A stretch of 64,000 nt of DNA, taken from Pisaster brevispinus. Its lineage: Eukaryota; Echinodermata; Asteroidea; Forcipulatida; Asteriidae. The notes below the pieces were generated by a model, which saw nothing but the letters and a program-made list of their open reading frames with translations, did not search any database and was not told the origin of the DNA. Location: assembly GCA_023634235.1 (NCBI GenBank), contig JAMKCF010000014.1:6535001-6599000 (forward strand), in the 5' to 3' direction. The position numbers and the translations under genes are program-made. Of the stretch, positions 50,601 through 59,729 are shown piece by piece. The stretch's first letter is position 1; each line of letters opens with the position of its first letter.

Positions 50601-52317
50601 ATCCTCCCGCCCATTTAACATTGTGTAATGAACGCCTTACAATTTGAATCATAAGATGTGTCTTAATTACCTGTGTGCTCTGACGAGCAGTGGAGTCAGT
50701 CGTGGTGTAATGTTCACATTCCCCAGGAGGTCCTGCAATGCCAATTATAAATGTCTCATGTGTTTGTACGCTTATGTGAGACGCTATTAAATGCAAAGGA
50801 ATGTCTTCTCAGAAATTCAAAAGGAACTAGTGACACTGACTAGCTTTTCTACTGCAAGTGTACATAGAAATGCATTGGCATCTTTGGCCTATATGCTCAT
50901 AGCACAAGAAATGATTTGGAGCATGAGAAATGATTTAAGTCCGCGACACAATTTCGAGCTTTTCCGAATTTTCATTACGAACCTTCACTTAACCGAACTC
51001 ACATTTTGTCCTTTTGGAGAAGTGAACGCTGGATAAAACCGGCCATTTTAGGAGAAGGTAGAGATTTAATTTCAGGTAAGACCATAAACTAACGGAATGC
51101 GGCCGCATTGGCTAGAAACTACCGGGCCGATGTACATGTGAACATACCTCGTTCTCCAACGTGACCTACAGATAAAAACAAATAACAAAAGTAACAGGTG
51201 CATGAAAAGTTATTCTATTCAGGAATAAAATCAGGAAGGAGCAATTTATGTATGAACAGATAACATTTTCAGTAAACTGCCAAGACCTCAACCCAGTGGC
51301 AAATGCCTAGATTCTGCGTTGACTCATCTAAACATCTTAACCCAGACTTGCCATCTCCACAACTAGCTAAGCCCATCTTGTCAATGATGCCCCCATATCG
51401 TTGTTTGTACTAGGCTTCTCACCATTGCGTCCTCGTTCACCTTTCTCTCCCTTTTCCCCTCCATAAGACGCACGTCCGGCTTCACCCTTTTCACCTTTGC
51501 GACCTGAAATGAAAATATAATGAGGACATTAAAGCACATTTCAATCAATACATTTCTTAACTAATTTTGTTTCTCATTAAAGATACACTTTAAAACTTGT
51601 GCATACCTTTGCATCTTTTGCAAGCTTTTCGTCCTTCTGTAATACAAAGGAACGACAAAGGCACGTTTTAATGCACGCTTAAATATATGTAGAATAATAC
51701 AAGCTTGGCAGTACCATTATTTTAGCACTGAGCAAACTAAGCAAGATGGTTAACATTACCTTGATTGCGTTGGTTCCGGGTAGATCGGAAGTTGCGATTG
51801 CGAATATGAAAATCTTCCTTTTCGTCTGATCTTGCTCTTTCCTGACAAAATAAGAGAACGCTAATCAACACAACCATAAAATTAAAACACCCAAAGTAAC
51901 GTGATATGGGTAATACCTTGCGCAACTGACCTCATAGTCTGCGTCTGCCAAGGCGCCATCGTCACCCTTAGCCTTTCTTTCTCCAAGTACTTCTGCATCA
52001 AGTGCTCCATGCTGGTTAACCGAGTTAGTAGGCAAATCACTGGTACTAGATTGCCTACTGAGACCGTCATCAAGATCAGTCGTAATTGGATGTTGTTCCT
52101 TTGTATTCAATTTCCATTGTATATTCTCCAGCACCAGATGCAGGTTTGTATTTTGTATTTCAAGAAGGTTAATTCTTGTTTCTTGAACTTTCAGGACAGA
52201 CTGTAAATTACGGATTTCGCTTGACGACTGATTTACGACTACGATCATGCCGACAATTCCACAGCTCATAAAGCAGGTGACGACTAAGCCTAATGGCCAA
52301 CTTCGTTGCTCCTGCAT
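35650..52317 (-). CDS. EDA: ectodysplasin-A-like TNF ligand with collagen repeats (11 exons, 386 aa)
   Basis: Shed trimeric TNF-family ligand; in vertebrates EDA signals through EDAR/XEDAR to NF-kB. Minus-strand exons: 52317-51931, 51841-51760, 51636-51607, 51503-51423, 51165-51148, 50732-50671, 44940-44907, 44214-44161, 40932-40885, 36410-36283, 35886-35650. They sum to 1161 nt in frame (human EDA-A1 391 aa). Membrane helix about 8-28, heptad-like stalk about 30-78, furin-type RNFR/RSTR/RNQR (145-154), then 13 triplets at 167-205, all Gly-X-Y except SYG at 179-181. The TNF domain runs from about 235: AHFEGD, GGIYYVYSQ (300-308), and a C-terminal part whose SCTEC..FNTCYIGGV spacing and THFGLIKL ending follow vertebrate EDA closely. 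Exon 7 is the least certain because its acceptor GAG is weak. Introns 6 to 9 are long and repeat-filled. Confidence 0.88.
36113..36233. mobile_element. 120-bp inverted-repeat MITE
   Basis: CTTGGGCTGTTATGGCTCATCGGTCTTTTATA on the left is mirrored by ..CCGATGATAAAAAGGGCATAAACAGCCCAAG on the right, about 32 bases per arm with mismatches. It lies between the last two exons of the EDA-like gene. Confidence 0.7.
36585..36772. mobile_element. imperfect inverted-repeat MITE
   Basis: GCGATATAACGGCTCTCATC on the left and its inverse GAATCAGAGCCGTTACGC on the right, with TGCTGCTCTC / GAGAGCAGCA and GCTCTCGGG / CGAGAGCC pairs inside. Confidence 0.6.
36829..37290. repeat. dispersed repeat, copy 1 (about 460 bp)
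   Basis: Aligns along its whole length with 48889-49381 in the same orientation, from ACTTGAACGAAAACGG to GCATTCCC..AAAGAAAT. It contains CACTCATGTTACGTC and ACTCATGACGTCAAAGTATT. No terminal inverted repeats and no ORF. Confidence 0.8.
37446..37545. mobile_element. 100-bp MITE, GGGGTCGATTTCAC ends
   Basis: The left end AGGGGTCGATTTCACAAAG is inverted at the right end as GTGAAATCGAACCCT; inner arms share GCTAAGCAAAG/CTTTGTGCTAAG. Confidence 0.75.
37926..38473. mobile_element. element with 85-bp inverted ends carrying a hammerhead-like core
   Basis: GTAGGGGAGATGGCCTTTAGC at 37926 is the inverse of the right end near 38473. The arms, about 85 bases, share a GCATAAACAAGAACAAACAC phrase and end in TATAAATGGAT-like sequence. 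On the outward strand each arm reads CTGACGA, a GGTCC..GGATC stem and CGAAAG, at 38427-38453 and inverted at 37947-37973. Terminal repeats of Penelope-like retroelements can carry such motifs. I see no reverse transcriptase between the arms. Confidence 0.6.
38500..38625. repeat. degenerate telomere-like CCCTAACC tract
   Basis: Short runs of AACCCTAACCC and AACCCCAACCC within a C/T/A-only stretch with almost no G on this strand. It is too degenerate to call an interstitial telomere with certainty. Confidence 0.5.
39221..39494. mobile_element. MITE, GGGACATTCAGAAAG ends
   Basis: GGGACATTCAGAAAGAAAG on the left is mirrored by TTTTTCTTTCTCAATGTCC on the right. The interior is made of ATAAGTCATAATTATGACTT-like phrases in both orientations. 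The same ends occur at 55917-56097. Confidence 0.7.
39997..40095 (-). other. orphan exon candidate inside EDA-like gene
   Basis: A 99-nt open segment flanked by good splice sites (CCAG before GTACGG, and GAAG then GTATTA) in phase 0-0. It reads RNSYNFTISGIPQITQRNVKL and then DHGQVVLLK. The N-V-K-L..G-x-V-x-L pattern recalls the segment just before the GxYxVYSQ strand of TNF domains. It lies between exons 9 and 10, which are both joined in phase 1, so it cannot be included in that transcript without breaking the frame. It may be a decayed duplicate exon, part of an alternative transcript, or chance. Confidence 0.3.
40561..40735. repeat. 35-bp minisatellite, five units
   Basis: Five direct units of TTGCTAGTGTGACACTGARA plus GGTGCTGTATTATAA; only the R position varies between units. 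Confidence 0.95.
41150..41415 (-). mobile_element. tRNA-derived SINE, antisense
   Basis: On the minus strand: box A-like GGTTGGCTCAGCGGTTTC, box B-like GGTTAAAATCCCGCC, then a body GATTGGGTTTTCAGTCC.. CTCCCACATCTAAACTTTAG, and an AAACAAATAAACAAATC tail near 41150. It sits in intron 8 of the EDA-like gene in the same orientation as the gene. An old copy of the body lies at 6515-6605. Confidence 0.7.
42713..42960. repeat. dispersed element sharing sequence with 24.4-25.1 kb
   Basis: CCTTGCTCGATCGTAACCCCTGG and GGTTAGTGACAAGAGGTATC followed by GATACGGCGCGCTGCCCATG match 24427-24451 and 25054-25095 in the same order. A further inverted pair GTGTCTCAGCCGC / GCGGCTGAGAC lies at 42911-42950. Confidence 0.65.
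43387..43518. mobile_element. MITE related to the 61.5 kb GTCAAGGCC family
   Basis: CGTCAAGGCCTTCG on the left is inverted at the right as GAAGGCCTTGACG. TTGTGTAG / CTACACAA and CCAGTCGCTCCGC motifs are shared with the elements at 57 and 61.5 kb. Confidence 0.65.
43615..43735. repeat. degenerate GAGGGAATGAAATAATATTTT tandem repeat
   Basis: Four to five imperfect copies of a 25-35-base unit containing GAGGGAATGAAATAATATT, with partial inversions (ATATCATATTATTTCG). Confidence 0.65.
44571..44820. mobile_element. 250-bp MITE, GGGCCCAATTTCAT family
   Basis: It begins GGGCCCAATTTCATGGCTCTGC and ends with inverse ..GCAGAGCTGACATTGGGCCC. It shares its ends with the nested MITE at 24810-25051 but has a different interior (CTTACGG phrases). 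It lies in an intron of the EDA-like gene, about 90 bases from exon 7. Confidence 0.85.
46866..47469. mobile_element. 604-bp MITE with 44-bp terminal inverted repeats
   Basis: AGGCCTGCGCTAAACGTCGC at the left end and GCGACGTTTAGCGCAGGCCT at the right end begin arms of about 44 bases that differ at one or two positions. CGACGTTTGTC / GACAAACGTCG pairs continue inside. The interior is unique and AT-rich. Confidence 0.8.
47515..48720 (+). pseudogene. degenerate retroelement (reverse transcriptase/RNase H remnant)
   Basis: The frame at 48140-48310 reads KDDWMVPLDLNDAYFMIP, matching the first palm motif of reverse transcriptases of the DIRS/Ty3-like group, followed by WEGQLLEFQVVP. Near 48465-48500 another frame reads HVPGIDNCIADY, like the RNase H His-Pro-Gly..Asn..Ala-Asp block, then LPPDQTIRFLG. 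The core YxDD region is missing and frames switch, so the copy is dead. The upstream ORF 47515-47790, with a 15-residue-scale Lys run, has no clear homology. It lies in the 5.7 kb intron between exons 6 and 7 of the EDA-like gene, antisense to it. Confidence 0.65.
48889..49381. repeat. dispersed repeat, copy 2 (about 490 bp)
   Basis: The direct-orientation partner of 36829-37290. It differs by substitutions and short indels, so the copies are not recent. Its borders are sharp but lack inverted ends. Confidence 0.8.
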
Positions 52318-53112
52318 GGTTGGTTGGCGGACTACAACCTTTGTATTACTTTTTCAGAGCAATATAATGTTGCTAGAAATTTAGAAGCTGGGTCCCTCAA
52401 ACCATGCTCAAACTACTCGTCCTAAATATACTGTGTACATTTCAGTGAGAAATAATCAATCGAAGTTTGCAGATTTCTACCTCAGCCAGGTGGCAAACTA
52501 CCAGAATAGGGGTTTCCCGGTGCTGGATTCACCGAACAAACAGAACCAGAACTTTGGATAGTTGTTTTATTATTCCGATGCAGGGGCCAATGGTGCACGT
52601 TCCTTTATAAACTATATGGATAGCAATAACAATAATACTGGGCGGAGTTTGAAATGTGTCCCTATAATTGACAGCGTCAGCTCACACGCAGATTTGGCCC
52701 GTCCATGCAAATTTACATGCTTTGCATGGGCGGTATTGATGCAGTCGTGATAATAATATGACTTTTGCACATGACTGGTAAAGTACACAGATAATTACAA
52801 AAAAGCAGCCTACCGATTAAGGTCCCTGTACTCAGCCCCCGGGTTCAGGGAAATTCAGGTTGACTTCTTTTGCATAATGGTACCAGGAAGACACTTGTTA
52901 TTGCAGACTATAGTCAAATCAGCCGCCAATCGGACGTGCGCCCCTGGATGAATAACCAGCCAAGTTCGCCCTTCACTACAACTAAAGTTCCTTACCATTT
53001 GGCTGTGCAAGTTCAGCTGAATGCTGCCTAAAAGTGCATACAAGTACACACTCATGCTTGCATGAGTCAGTGTGAATCTCAGTACAATACATGCATTTTG
53101 GCAGCGCCCGCG
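52318..53112. other. upstream region of EDA-like gene
   Basis: Contains the 5' flank of the EDA-like gene. A weak TATATTG lies on the minus strand about 45 nt upstream of the ATG. The phrase ACCGATTAAGGTCCCTG at 52813 also occurs at 48803, marking a small shared repeat. No ORF is credible. Confidence 0.4.
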
Positions 53113-53113
53113 T

Positions 53114-53381
53114 ATAGACCAAAGATTATAGAGCGCCGAAGGCGCAAGATGCGGAACTCTGGCTGAAATGTGAAATCCCACTGGACGCCATTTCGGCAAG
53201 TAACTCTTTTGATACAACAGTAGATCAGTGCAGATCAGTGCAGACAATGACCGTTCCTATCAATGGGAAACAAAACATTCACTTGCTGAAATGGCGCCCA
53301 TGCGTATTTCATGTTCCAACAATAGATAAAGCTTCAGTTCCGCATCTTGCGCCTTCGGCGCTCTATAATCTTTGGTATAGA
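53114..53381. mobile_element. 268-bp MITE with GCGCCGAAGGCGC arms
   Basis: TATAGACCAAAGATTATAGA.. GCGCCGAAGGCGCAAGATGC on the left is inverted on the right (..GCGCCTTCGGCGC..AATCTTTGGTATA). A second inner pair, GACGCCATTTCGGCAAGT / ACTTGCTGAAATGGCGCC, extends the foldback. Confidence 0.8.
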
Positions 53382-53499
53382 CTACTGAACTGGGTTGATT
53401 TTGAATCCGTCGTGTGATGGCCCAAGCATGAGTCGTGGTTTCGAAAATTCGCTGGAAAACATCCATTTTACGGCTCGTTGGGTTCGCGACTTTAGCCCA

Positions 53500-53760
53500 A
53501 GTCGTATTATTATTTAGTCGTGAAATTGGCATCTAAATTAACGACGTGTGGCACTATAGTTGTGAATTTGTCATGAATTGTTGTCAAAATTCACGATATG
53601 CAGCCCAGTCGTGAATTTTGCCTTAAATATTATCGTCAATATTCACTACTTGTGCACAAGTCGTCAATTTTTGCTACATTATGGTCGAATGAGGGCGCAT
53701 TTTTTAATTGTCAAATTTGTCCTGAATATGTGCGTCAGTAGTCACGACTTTGGGGCCCCA
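53500..53760. repeat. degenerate GTCGTGAATTT repeats
   Basis: Scattered direct and inverted copies of GTCGTGAATTTTG-like phrases with variable spacing; no clean unit length. Confidence 0.4.
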
Positions 53761-54430
53761 TATAAATCATTTAGAAAGAAATGCAAGCAATTTTAATTGC
53801 TGTAATTATCCGGATAGGATAATCGAGGAATTGTTCCAAGTATCAGAAATGCGCCCATAAACTTTCTACCCGTATAAGATTTGCACGTGTGAGAAGCTCA
53901 TGACAGTATTATGACGGCAGTAAGGACAGGTAAAAAGATAAAGGTAGGATCATCGCTTATCAACGTAGCTGCAGTGCCTTGGGAAAACAACATCAAAACT
54001 GTCAAGAAGGTCGAATCCATTCACTTCATAGCGAGGTGACAGCGGGTACCAACCACATCTCTGGCTGTTGTACAGAATTGAAACAGACACCACGGTATTT
54101 CCAAAACTTGTCCATAGGCTATCTCAGTTGAGATTCAAATTTTTCGACATACTTTTTCCCCTCTCTATTCAACAGGTGCACTTCTGACAAAATTATTTCA
54201 CGGGATGATTACTAGTATTACCATCTATGAAGACTTTCGGATTAAAACTACATGGGTCATTACTAAAGTATGACCCACCAGTAAAGTAAAAGACTGTTCA
54301 CTGTAGGTCTATGTTTCGTTAGTTATAATGTTTTGGACATCATAAGAATTCGTTTCGTTACTTCAAGTTCATATGGGTACTTCGAGGGGTAGGCCTACCA
54401 CACTCAACTTTCTACAAATCTGCACAACTT

Positions 54431-54606
54431 GATTAACGAGTCGACATTTGCCTTATCTTGAAACAAGGCCTTCAGATTAACGAGTCGACATTTGCCTTAT
54501 CTTGAAACAAGGCCTTCAGATTAACGAGTCGACATTTGCCTTATCTTGAAACAAGGCCTTCAGATTAACGAGTCGACATTTGCCTTATCTTGAAACAAGG
54601 CCTTCA
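54431..54606. repeat. 44-bp minisatellite, four identical units
   Basis: Four perfect head-to-tail copies of a 44-base unit starting GATTAACGAGTCGACATTTG. The identity points to a very recent expansion. Confidence 0.97.
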
Positions 54607-55814
54607 AATGCGGTATAACCTTTTGGTTGAGGAGGGGGTTGTTTACCCCAGGTTGAAGTATTTTTGAATAATGCAGTTTATACAGCATTGTTTTGTTTCT
54701 AAATTTATTTTGTGTTATTCGTTAAATTATAAACTATATGGTTATTGGCAATACATATTCATATATAGGCGATGCCAAAGTCTTAGCTGTACAGAAGCTC
54801 ATCTCATAACAGCCATGCTTGATGTCCATGCATGAGTCTGGTAATAGTAGTAATCGTCCTGAAAACATTTATTTAGGCTTGGCGTCTTGAACACCTCTAA
54901 GAGGCGAGTGTAAATCACAAAGTTAAGCCAAGCACACTATTTGTTGCTTATCACTAAGTGCTCCCAGCCAAATTCATCATGAGCAGAAAGAGCTCTGGAC
55001 GATCCAGGGTCCCAAATTGGAATGCACCTTTAGAGTTAGCTGGCAAAGGATATGTGGAACTACTTTGAATACCTTTGAATAAATAACGTGTTTTTGAAAA
55101 TGTTATCAGGTTGCAGGTTTTGTTTAGTGTCAATTGAAAGCTAACCCCCGAAAAGGAACAAAACAAAACCAAATACCTTTTATTAAGACTAACGACCATA
55201 GTGGTCATTATTTTTTGTGGCGTCAGTTGTACCCATTTCACCCAGCCACTCATCATGGCATGTTATATCACTACCCCCGGTACTAAACCTGTTGCCTTGA
55301 CTCGGTCTTCTCACGTTATTTTTAGTTTCTGCTGACGTATTTATTATCAAGAGAAAATTTCGCAAACCATTAAATTCATCTTTCAAATAAAAACAACCTC
55401 TCTATTATACATTTACCTCTTATTATGTCTGGCACATAAAATCCGCCTTCCGCCGAATTCGGCGCAAACCTTCCTTGCTATGTTTGTGCAATACCTTCCC
55501 TCTATGGTCCAATCATCGTCGAATGGTCACACCTTGGAGCTGAAAACAATGTTCTTTGGGTTTGTCCGTGGTGGTCTTGTCGAGATTTTACCAGAATGTC
55601 AAACATAATTTGGCAATGGAGGAAGGAAACATTCACCGGCTTAATGTTCTGCATGCCATGGATTTAAAACCTTAAGTAGATAGCGACTTATGATGTAGAA
55701 CCAGCCATTGCACAGTATTCGTGCACCACACAGCATCGGTAAAATAAATAAATGAACTGTAATGTTCGAAAAACGTTAAGAATCATGGGGAATTGCTATC
55801 AACCTGACCCATAC

Positions 55815-56590
55815 ATCATGGGGACGCCCCGTGCGGATTACCCAATACGTGATTGCGCAACCCCACGCTATAATAATAAAGTTGCCGCTAACAAAACAAA
55901 AGTACGGAAGCTGTAAGGGGACATTCAGAAAAAAACATAACTAGGAGTTAGTACAAGTCCTAATTATGACTTCTGTCGCATAATTATGACTTTACCCTAC
56001 AAGTCATACTTATGACTTATAGCTTACGTCACAGTTACGTTGTGCCAAATTAATGCGAAACATACAAGTCATAAGTGATTTGTACTATGTGTCCCTTTAA
56101 TGGTGCGAGGACCATGGCGTGACGTATTTCGCCAGCTCCCCATGAAATAGACTGCATGATTTAGATACAATGTTAGCCTACAACTGTCACTGTTGGTGAT
56201 AATACTTCCAGTCAAGTAAGTTATTTTGTATTGTTCATGTCCGGAATGTGATCTAAGCGAAAATGTAAGCCAAAGCGTTAAGAATGGCGAATGGGGACGC
56301 CCCGTACGGATTACCCAATACGTAATTGCGCAACCCCACGCTATATTAAGCAAATTGCCGCTTCCAAAACAAACTGAAGCGTTCAGGGGTATTGAGAAAA
56401 ATAAAAGAAGGTCCTAATTATGTTTATCTCATAACTATAAACTAGCATAAATCCTAATTATGTCTTGTGCCAAATTAATACGAGATATAAGTCATAAATA
56501 TGACTTGTACTAAGTCATAACTGGTCCCTTAATAACGGTGCGAAAGTGACGAGGACCATGGCGCAAAGTATTTCGTCAGTTCCCCCCCCC
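55815..56590. repeat. tandem duplication of about 470 bp containing MITEs
   Basis: GGGGACGCCCCGTGCGGATTA.. CGCAACCCCACGCTAT (55820-55875) recurs at 56293-56344. The downstream GTGCGAGGACCATGGCG (56103) recurs as GACGAGGACCATGGCGC (56548). Between them each copy carries a CATAATTATGACTT-rich MITE. The copies have diverged moderately. Confidence 0.75.
55917..56097. mobile_element. MITE, GGGGACATTCAG ends
   Basis: GGGGACATTCAG on the left, and TGTGTCCCTTT on the right as the inverse. The interior repeats AAGTCATAATTATGACTT phrases. Same family as 39221-39494; a decayed copy follows at about 56386-56535. Confidence 0.65.
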
Positions 56591-57017
56591 CAAGAAAAAA
56601 ACAATAACAACAATAATAATATAGGCTAATGTTAATAATAACAATAAAACATAACAAAATTTAAAGTAAATAAAAAATTAACAAAATAAAAGATATAAAT
56701 ATAAATATATTACCCTGCTGGGTTCACCTTTTACATCGCGGGAATATAGAAATAATAGACAGCTTCTTTTTAAATAAAGTGAAAAATTCAAGATTATGAT
56801 GCACAAAACTGAAACTCTGATTTATTTTAAAAATACATTTCTGGTCTCTGAAAGTTATTTTGTTGTTAAATGGAAGTACTTTTGTTCATGTCTGCAAACC
56901 ACAATAATACACAGTCGATTTATCGCCACTTGATACATTTTACAATGGAGGAAGGTTCGTTGCGCTAAGTACTGCAGCACACACATTGGGGACATCAGTG
57001 ACAGTCTCGGTCGCAAT

Positions 57018-57405
57018 TAGCCTTTTGTCAAGGCCGGTGTGGCTTGGACAGCTTTGTAAACAGCGGAGCGACTGGAACGGGAGACCACGCGTGCGAGCCG
57101 AGTGGAGAAGCCGCGAGGGCCTTTTCCAACTTGTTTGCGGTAGGTTTTTTTTAATGAAATATTAATAGAGGATGAAATGTGCATTATTCATAACTCTTAT
57201 TCATTTATACTGACCCGCTGACACCCGTCGCTTCTTGTTGGTTTGGACTTTTGCTACCGTTTGGGTAGCAAAAACCGAGATTATAAAGAAAAACATTAGA
57301 AACCGCAAACAAGTTGGAAAAGTCCCTCGTGGCTTCGCCACTTGCGTGCGTGGTCTCCCCTTCCAGTCGCTTGGGATCGCCGCTCTACCAAGCTGTCCAA
57401 GCCCT
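57018..57405. mobile_element. inverted element, TAGCCTTTTGTCAAGGCC family
   Basis: The left arm TAGCCTTTTGTCAAGGCC.. CTTGGACAGCTTTGTA with GAGACCACGCG is inverted on the right (GTGGTCTCCCC.. AAGCTGTCCAAGCC). Also, CCAACTTGTTTGCGG / CCGCAAACAAGTTGG at 57127 and 57301 face each other. It is larger than its 188-bp relative at 61492. Confidence 0.7.
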
Positions 57406-59729
57406 GCTCACCATTGTGCGTGTGGGTATCTATTCTTAACAATATTCAAATCGCAGTCAGAACAACAAATTAGGGCGCATCCATGGTTCCAATGCAGATG
57501 TTTGTACGTATCTGCGACTCTTCTTTTTGGCGGCGACTTTTTTTTACGCGTCGCCTTCGGTTGTGTTTGGGTCTGGGTTCTTAGCCATTGATCCATAATG
57601 GAGATCAATGGTCTTAGCCTACGACAGGCTGCGCGACAGGTTTGCGCTGACGCGCCGATGTACTTTTTCTGTCGCACTTCCCCCCCCCAATTCATATACG
57701 CCCCCCCCACAAAAATAATAATAATAATAATTTGACTCCACAAAATTTCGCTGCATTTGTATTTAGGCCCTATATTGAGATAAGATAATTGGTTCCACGA
57801 GAGTAGGGATACTCACAGAACCTCGACCATTCTCCTGTTAATAGGATTGTTAAGTAATTTAAATATCCTTGATGTGAGTTTTAATGTCAACCAAGTTCAG
57901 GCCGCCTTCGTCTAGTTTGCGGACAATATCGTTTCCGAGAGATTCTGTATATTTTTCCTTTCCATATAAAGGAAAAGATCAGTTTGTTAATCTGTAAAAT
58001 AAATTTTTGAGACATCGGAATGACAGACCTGAGATGGGTAAAGATCTCTTGAATAATACCGGGTTTGTTGTTGTTGTTGTTGTTGTTGTTTTTTTAGGGG
58101 GGGTCACGCAACTGATATATTGTGATTACATAACCTGAGGGCTCCATGCTTCAACTTTTGAGGAGACTTAATACATTTAGACTTTAAAGTTGGTCGAATT
58201 TGGCTTGGGAAGTGAAACTGGTAGCAAATCGGTTTGGAAAAAAGCACATTTTCGGGAATTTTTTTTATGGGGGAGTTAGCAAAAATTCCAAACGGCTGAC
58301 CTGTCAAAAATTGAAAAGATATCTGAAGTTTAGTTGTCCGAAAATAACATTTTAGTGTTGAGTTAACAAGTAAAAGTTAAGTTTTTGATAGTACAGTAAC
58401 ACAAACAGTATAGGCCTAACTTCCAGTTATGGATGTGCGAGAACGTGTTAACATACGGCGACAGTTATGTTTCGAAACACTGTTTAAGGTAATTGGTTGT
58501 GACTGGTGATCATCGTAGCATGCTGTGATGAAGCGATAGGCTTAAACTCTACGTTAATACCCGCCAATTCTATATTAATGCCGGTAACAATGTCGAGTAA
58601 CGGCTGTAGAAATTCTCAAAATAAACTATTTTTATTCACGTTGTCAATAAAGCAGAGGCATTTCCGGGAGATACTATGTTTTTATGCGCGTAATAAAAAC
58701 TCGACCATAAAAAGCAGAAAACATACCCAATTCCTGTCTGATGCGCATTTCTAGTAAATTATATCACAGTTATTTGTTTTTTTTCTATGCTCTTAACAGA
58801 CCCGCAAAAAGCTGCACAGTAAAATATTCCGTAACAAAACCTATGATGAAACCAATCATAAAAGTATAATCCGATAAGATTTGCGACTGGATTTTTTGTT
58901 GTGAACATTTTATGGTAAGAAAAGAGATCCGTCGAGCTAACGTGTTTAACATTTTCTCTGCTAACTAAAGCTCCCGATCAAAATATATTTCATTTACTCA
59001 GAATTAACAACGATGTAAATGAACTTTTGATTCTATATTGCTGTGTAAATAAAAAAGAAAAATAACAATAAAGAGTAATTGAAACCCCTATGAATTTAGA
59101 CCATGTCATTCATCGCTGTTCGGTATAGTTCTCTTGAATAAAATGTTGTTGTTTTTTTCAGTAAGAAATTCGAAACTTTGAAATGTTTTACATTTTAAAT
59201 TTAAACCGTAAAGGAGACGAAGAAACTGTGCATCCTTTCTTAGGAAGAAACTGTCAATATCAGTATCACCTAAATATGTTTTGACACTAAGGATATGTGA
59301 AGTTGCAACTGTGGCACAGTAAGGTGTCTACTATTGATTTGTAGACAGCAGGAGGGAAGTGTAGATGGCGTCTATCTCGTAATTCCATATACCCACATCA
59401 TTCTCGCAGTTGCTCAACCATACACCTGCTTCAACATATCACTTGTTTCTAGAACCAAAACTGATAGGCTTGTGCCCCTGCCAATGCTTCCTGTAATGTG
59501 CCACCAAATCAGCTAATTGACAACATCTCAGGGAGTCCAACTTTTTAGCAAGGAAATGTCATTATTTATTCCTCAATAGTTGGTAGACAGATTCAAGCTT
59601 TCGGACGCACACAACGTGATCTTCGTGACTCTTCCATAGAACAATACTTACCTATCGTCGTCGATGCAATACAACAGGAGTTCTCAATAAAACTAATTTC
59701 TATCGTTAAGTTTATTTCAAACAACTACC
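57406..59729. other. upstream region of the norrin gene, nothing recognised
   Basis: No credible ORF. A (TTG)n run lies at about 58063-58089 and an (AAT)n run at about 57714-57732. No promoter motif for the norrin gene could be identified with confidence. Confidence 0.4.

Noticed and set aside
52855..53247. 130-residue minus-strand ORF
   Set aside because: Overlaps the 53.1 kb MITE and has no domain or splice context.
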